From Tannerellaceae bacterium (lineage in GTDB: Bacteria > Bacteroidota > Bacteroidia > Bacteroidales > Tannerellaceae), in assembly GCA_031279915.1 (NCBI GenBank), contig JAITHO010000178.1, positions 1-14,073 of the forward strand: 14,073 nt of DNA, written 5' to 3'. The notes under the pieces are model-generated. The model searched no databases and was not told where the DNA came from. It saw only the letters and a list, made by a program, of their open reading frames with translations. This document shows, in pieces, positions 13,609 to 14,073 of this stretch (position 1 is its first letter; each line of letters starts with the position of its first letter). A program made the translations under genes and the position numbers.

Positions 13609-14073
13609 TTACTTAGCCTTCCAATCCTCCAGCACCCGGTTGGCTCTGCCACGTGCGTCTCTCACCATAGCGGAATCGTCGTTGCATTTGTCGAGTATTG
13701 AGATAGCGTCCTCTGCATGCTTTATTGAGAGGGTTTTGTCGGGATAAGCCTTCTGATAGAATAGAGCCATGTTGGATAAAGTACTTGCAACATAAGGATT
13801 CCAGGCTTGCGGATGTTCTTCGGCTAATGCTTTGCGTATCTTTAAACATTCTATGTAGCAATCTGCAGCCTTTGCATAATCCGGTTCAGCTTTGTAGGCA
13901 TACAAAATTCCAAGATAGTTGAGAGTTCCCGCTACGTAATGATTGTAAGCTTGCGGATTATTCCGGGCCAGCTCTTTGTATATTGCCAATGCTTCGGTGT
14001 AACATTTTTCTGCCTCGTCGTATTCCTTCATCTCACCGTACACAGTTCCCAGATTGTTGAGAGACATTGCGAG
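13609..14073 (-). CDS. Tetratricopeptide-repeat protein (partial, continues beyond window)
   Basis: The visible part is the C-terminal 155 residues or so of a TPR protein of the kinesin-light-chain type. The frame is open to the window edge (Leu-Ala precede the first Met at 14067), so the true start lies outside. Repeats with a period of about 50 residues are clear: SLNNLGTVYGEMKEYDEAEK, then LNYLGILYAYKAEPDYAKAA, then LSNMALFYQKAYPDKTLSIK, with linkers of the form NNPQAYNHYVAGT and EHPQAWNPYVAST. Such repeats build a helical scaffold for protein-protein contact. Bacteroidales genomes commonly carry many such proteins and their partners are mostly unknown. The C-terminus ends in the basic segment RVLEDWKAK. 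No enzymatic domain is visible in this part. Confidence 0.88.
   Translation of the reverse strand, partial: LAMSLNNLGTVYGEMKEYDEAEKCYTEALAIYKELARNNPQAYNHYVAGTLNYLGILYAYKAEPDYAKAADCYIECLKIRKALAEEHPQAWNPYVASTLSNMALFYQKAYPDKTLSIKHAEDAISILDKCNDDSAMVRDARGRANRVLEDWKAK

Overview
The window reads as Bacteroidales chromosome. The evidence is a SusC/SusD pair, a FecR-type anti-sigma factor, two Bacteroidetes-style ECF sigma factors, a promoter matching the Bacteroidetes -33/-7 pattern (TTG, 21 nt, TATCTTCG), and starts without strong Shine-Dalgarno sequences. Family or genus cannot be fixed from sequence alone. The base composition is moderate to GC-leaning for the order. There are no rRNA, tRNA or CRISPR loci.

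Layout. Positions 1-110 hold nothing I recognise. Positions 111-285 are a 41-bp tandem array of palindromes. Positions 326-606 are a mosaic repeat element (element A) made of nested inverted repeats with dRS3-type ATTCCC(N8)GGGAAT cores. Positions 630-7632 carry the regulatory and uptake part of a polysaccharide utilisation locus (PUL): an ECF sigma factor on the minus strand, then on the plus strand a FecR anti-sigma factor, a SusC transporter with an N-terminal STN signalling domain, and a SusD lipoprotein. Positions 7647-10843 carry two exported serine-type sulfatases. Positions 10844-11429 are non-coding and hold a hairpin, a good promoter, a leader hairpin and a second palindrome array of about 41 bp (8 copies). 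Positions 11430-12844 are a two-gene unit: a DUF6261-like protein and a second ECF sigma factor. Positions 12879-13163 are element B, whose core is an inverted copy of element A. It abuts a decapitated acyl-CoA synthetase. The right end is a minus-strand TPR protein that runs off the window.

How the genes work together. The SusC STN domain, FecR and sigma factor form a trans-envelope switch: substrate at the outer membrane signals through the STN domain to FecR, which frees the sigma factor to raise transcription of the locus. SusD and SusC capture and import the glycan. The two sulfatases remove sulfate esters, so the substrate is inferred to be a sulfated glycan such as mucin O-glycan, glycosaminoglycan or algal polysaccharide. 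No glycoside hydrolase lies in the window, so backbone cleavage must be encoded elsewhere.

The least explained part is the pair of 41-bp arrays. They share period and architecture (palindrome, GGCC-like segment, A-tract, TTTGGG-like segment) but carry different palindromes. One of them lies in the likely 5' leader or control region of the DUF6261-like/sigma unit. The inverted pair of elements A and B about 12.5 kb apart brackets the whole PUL and the second sigma unit.
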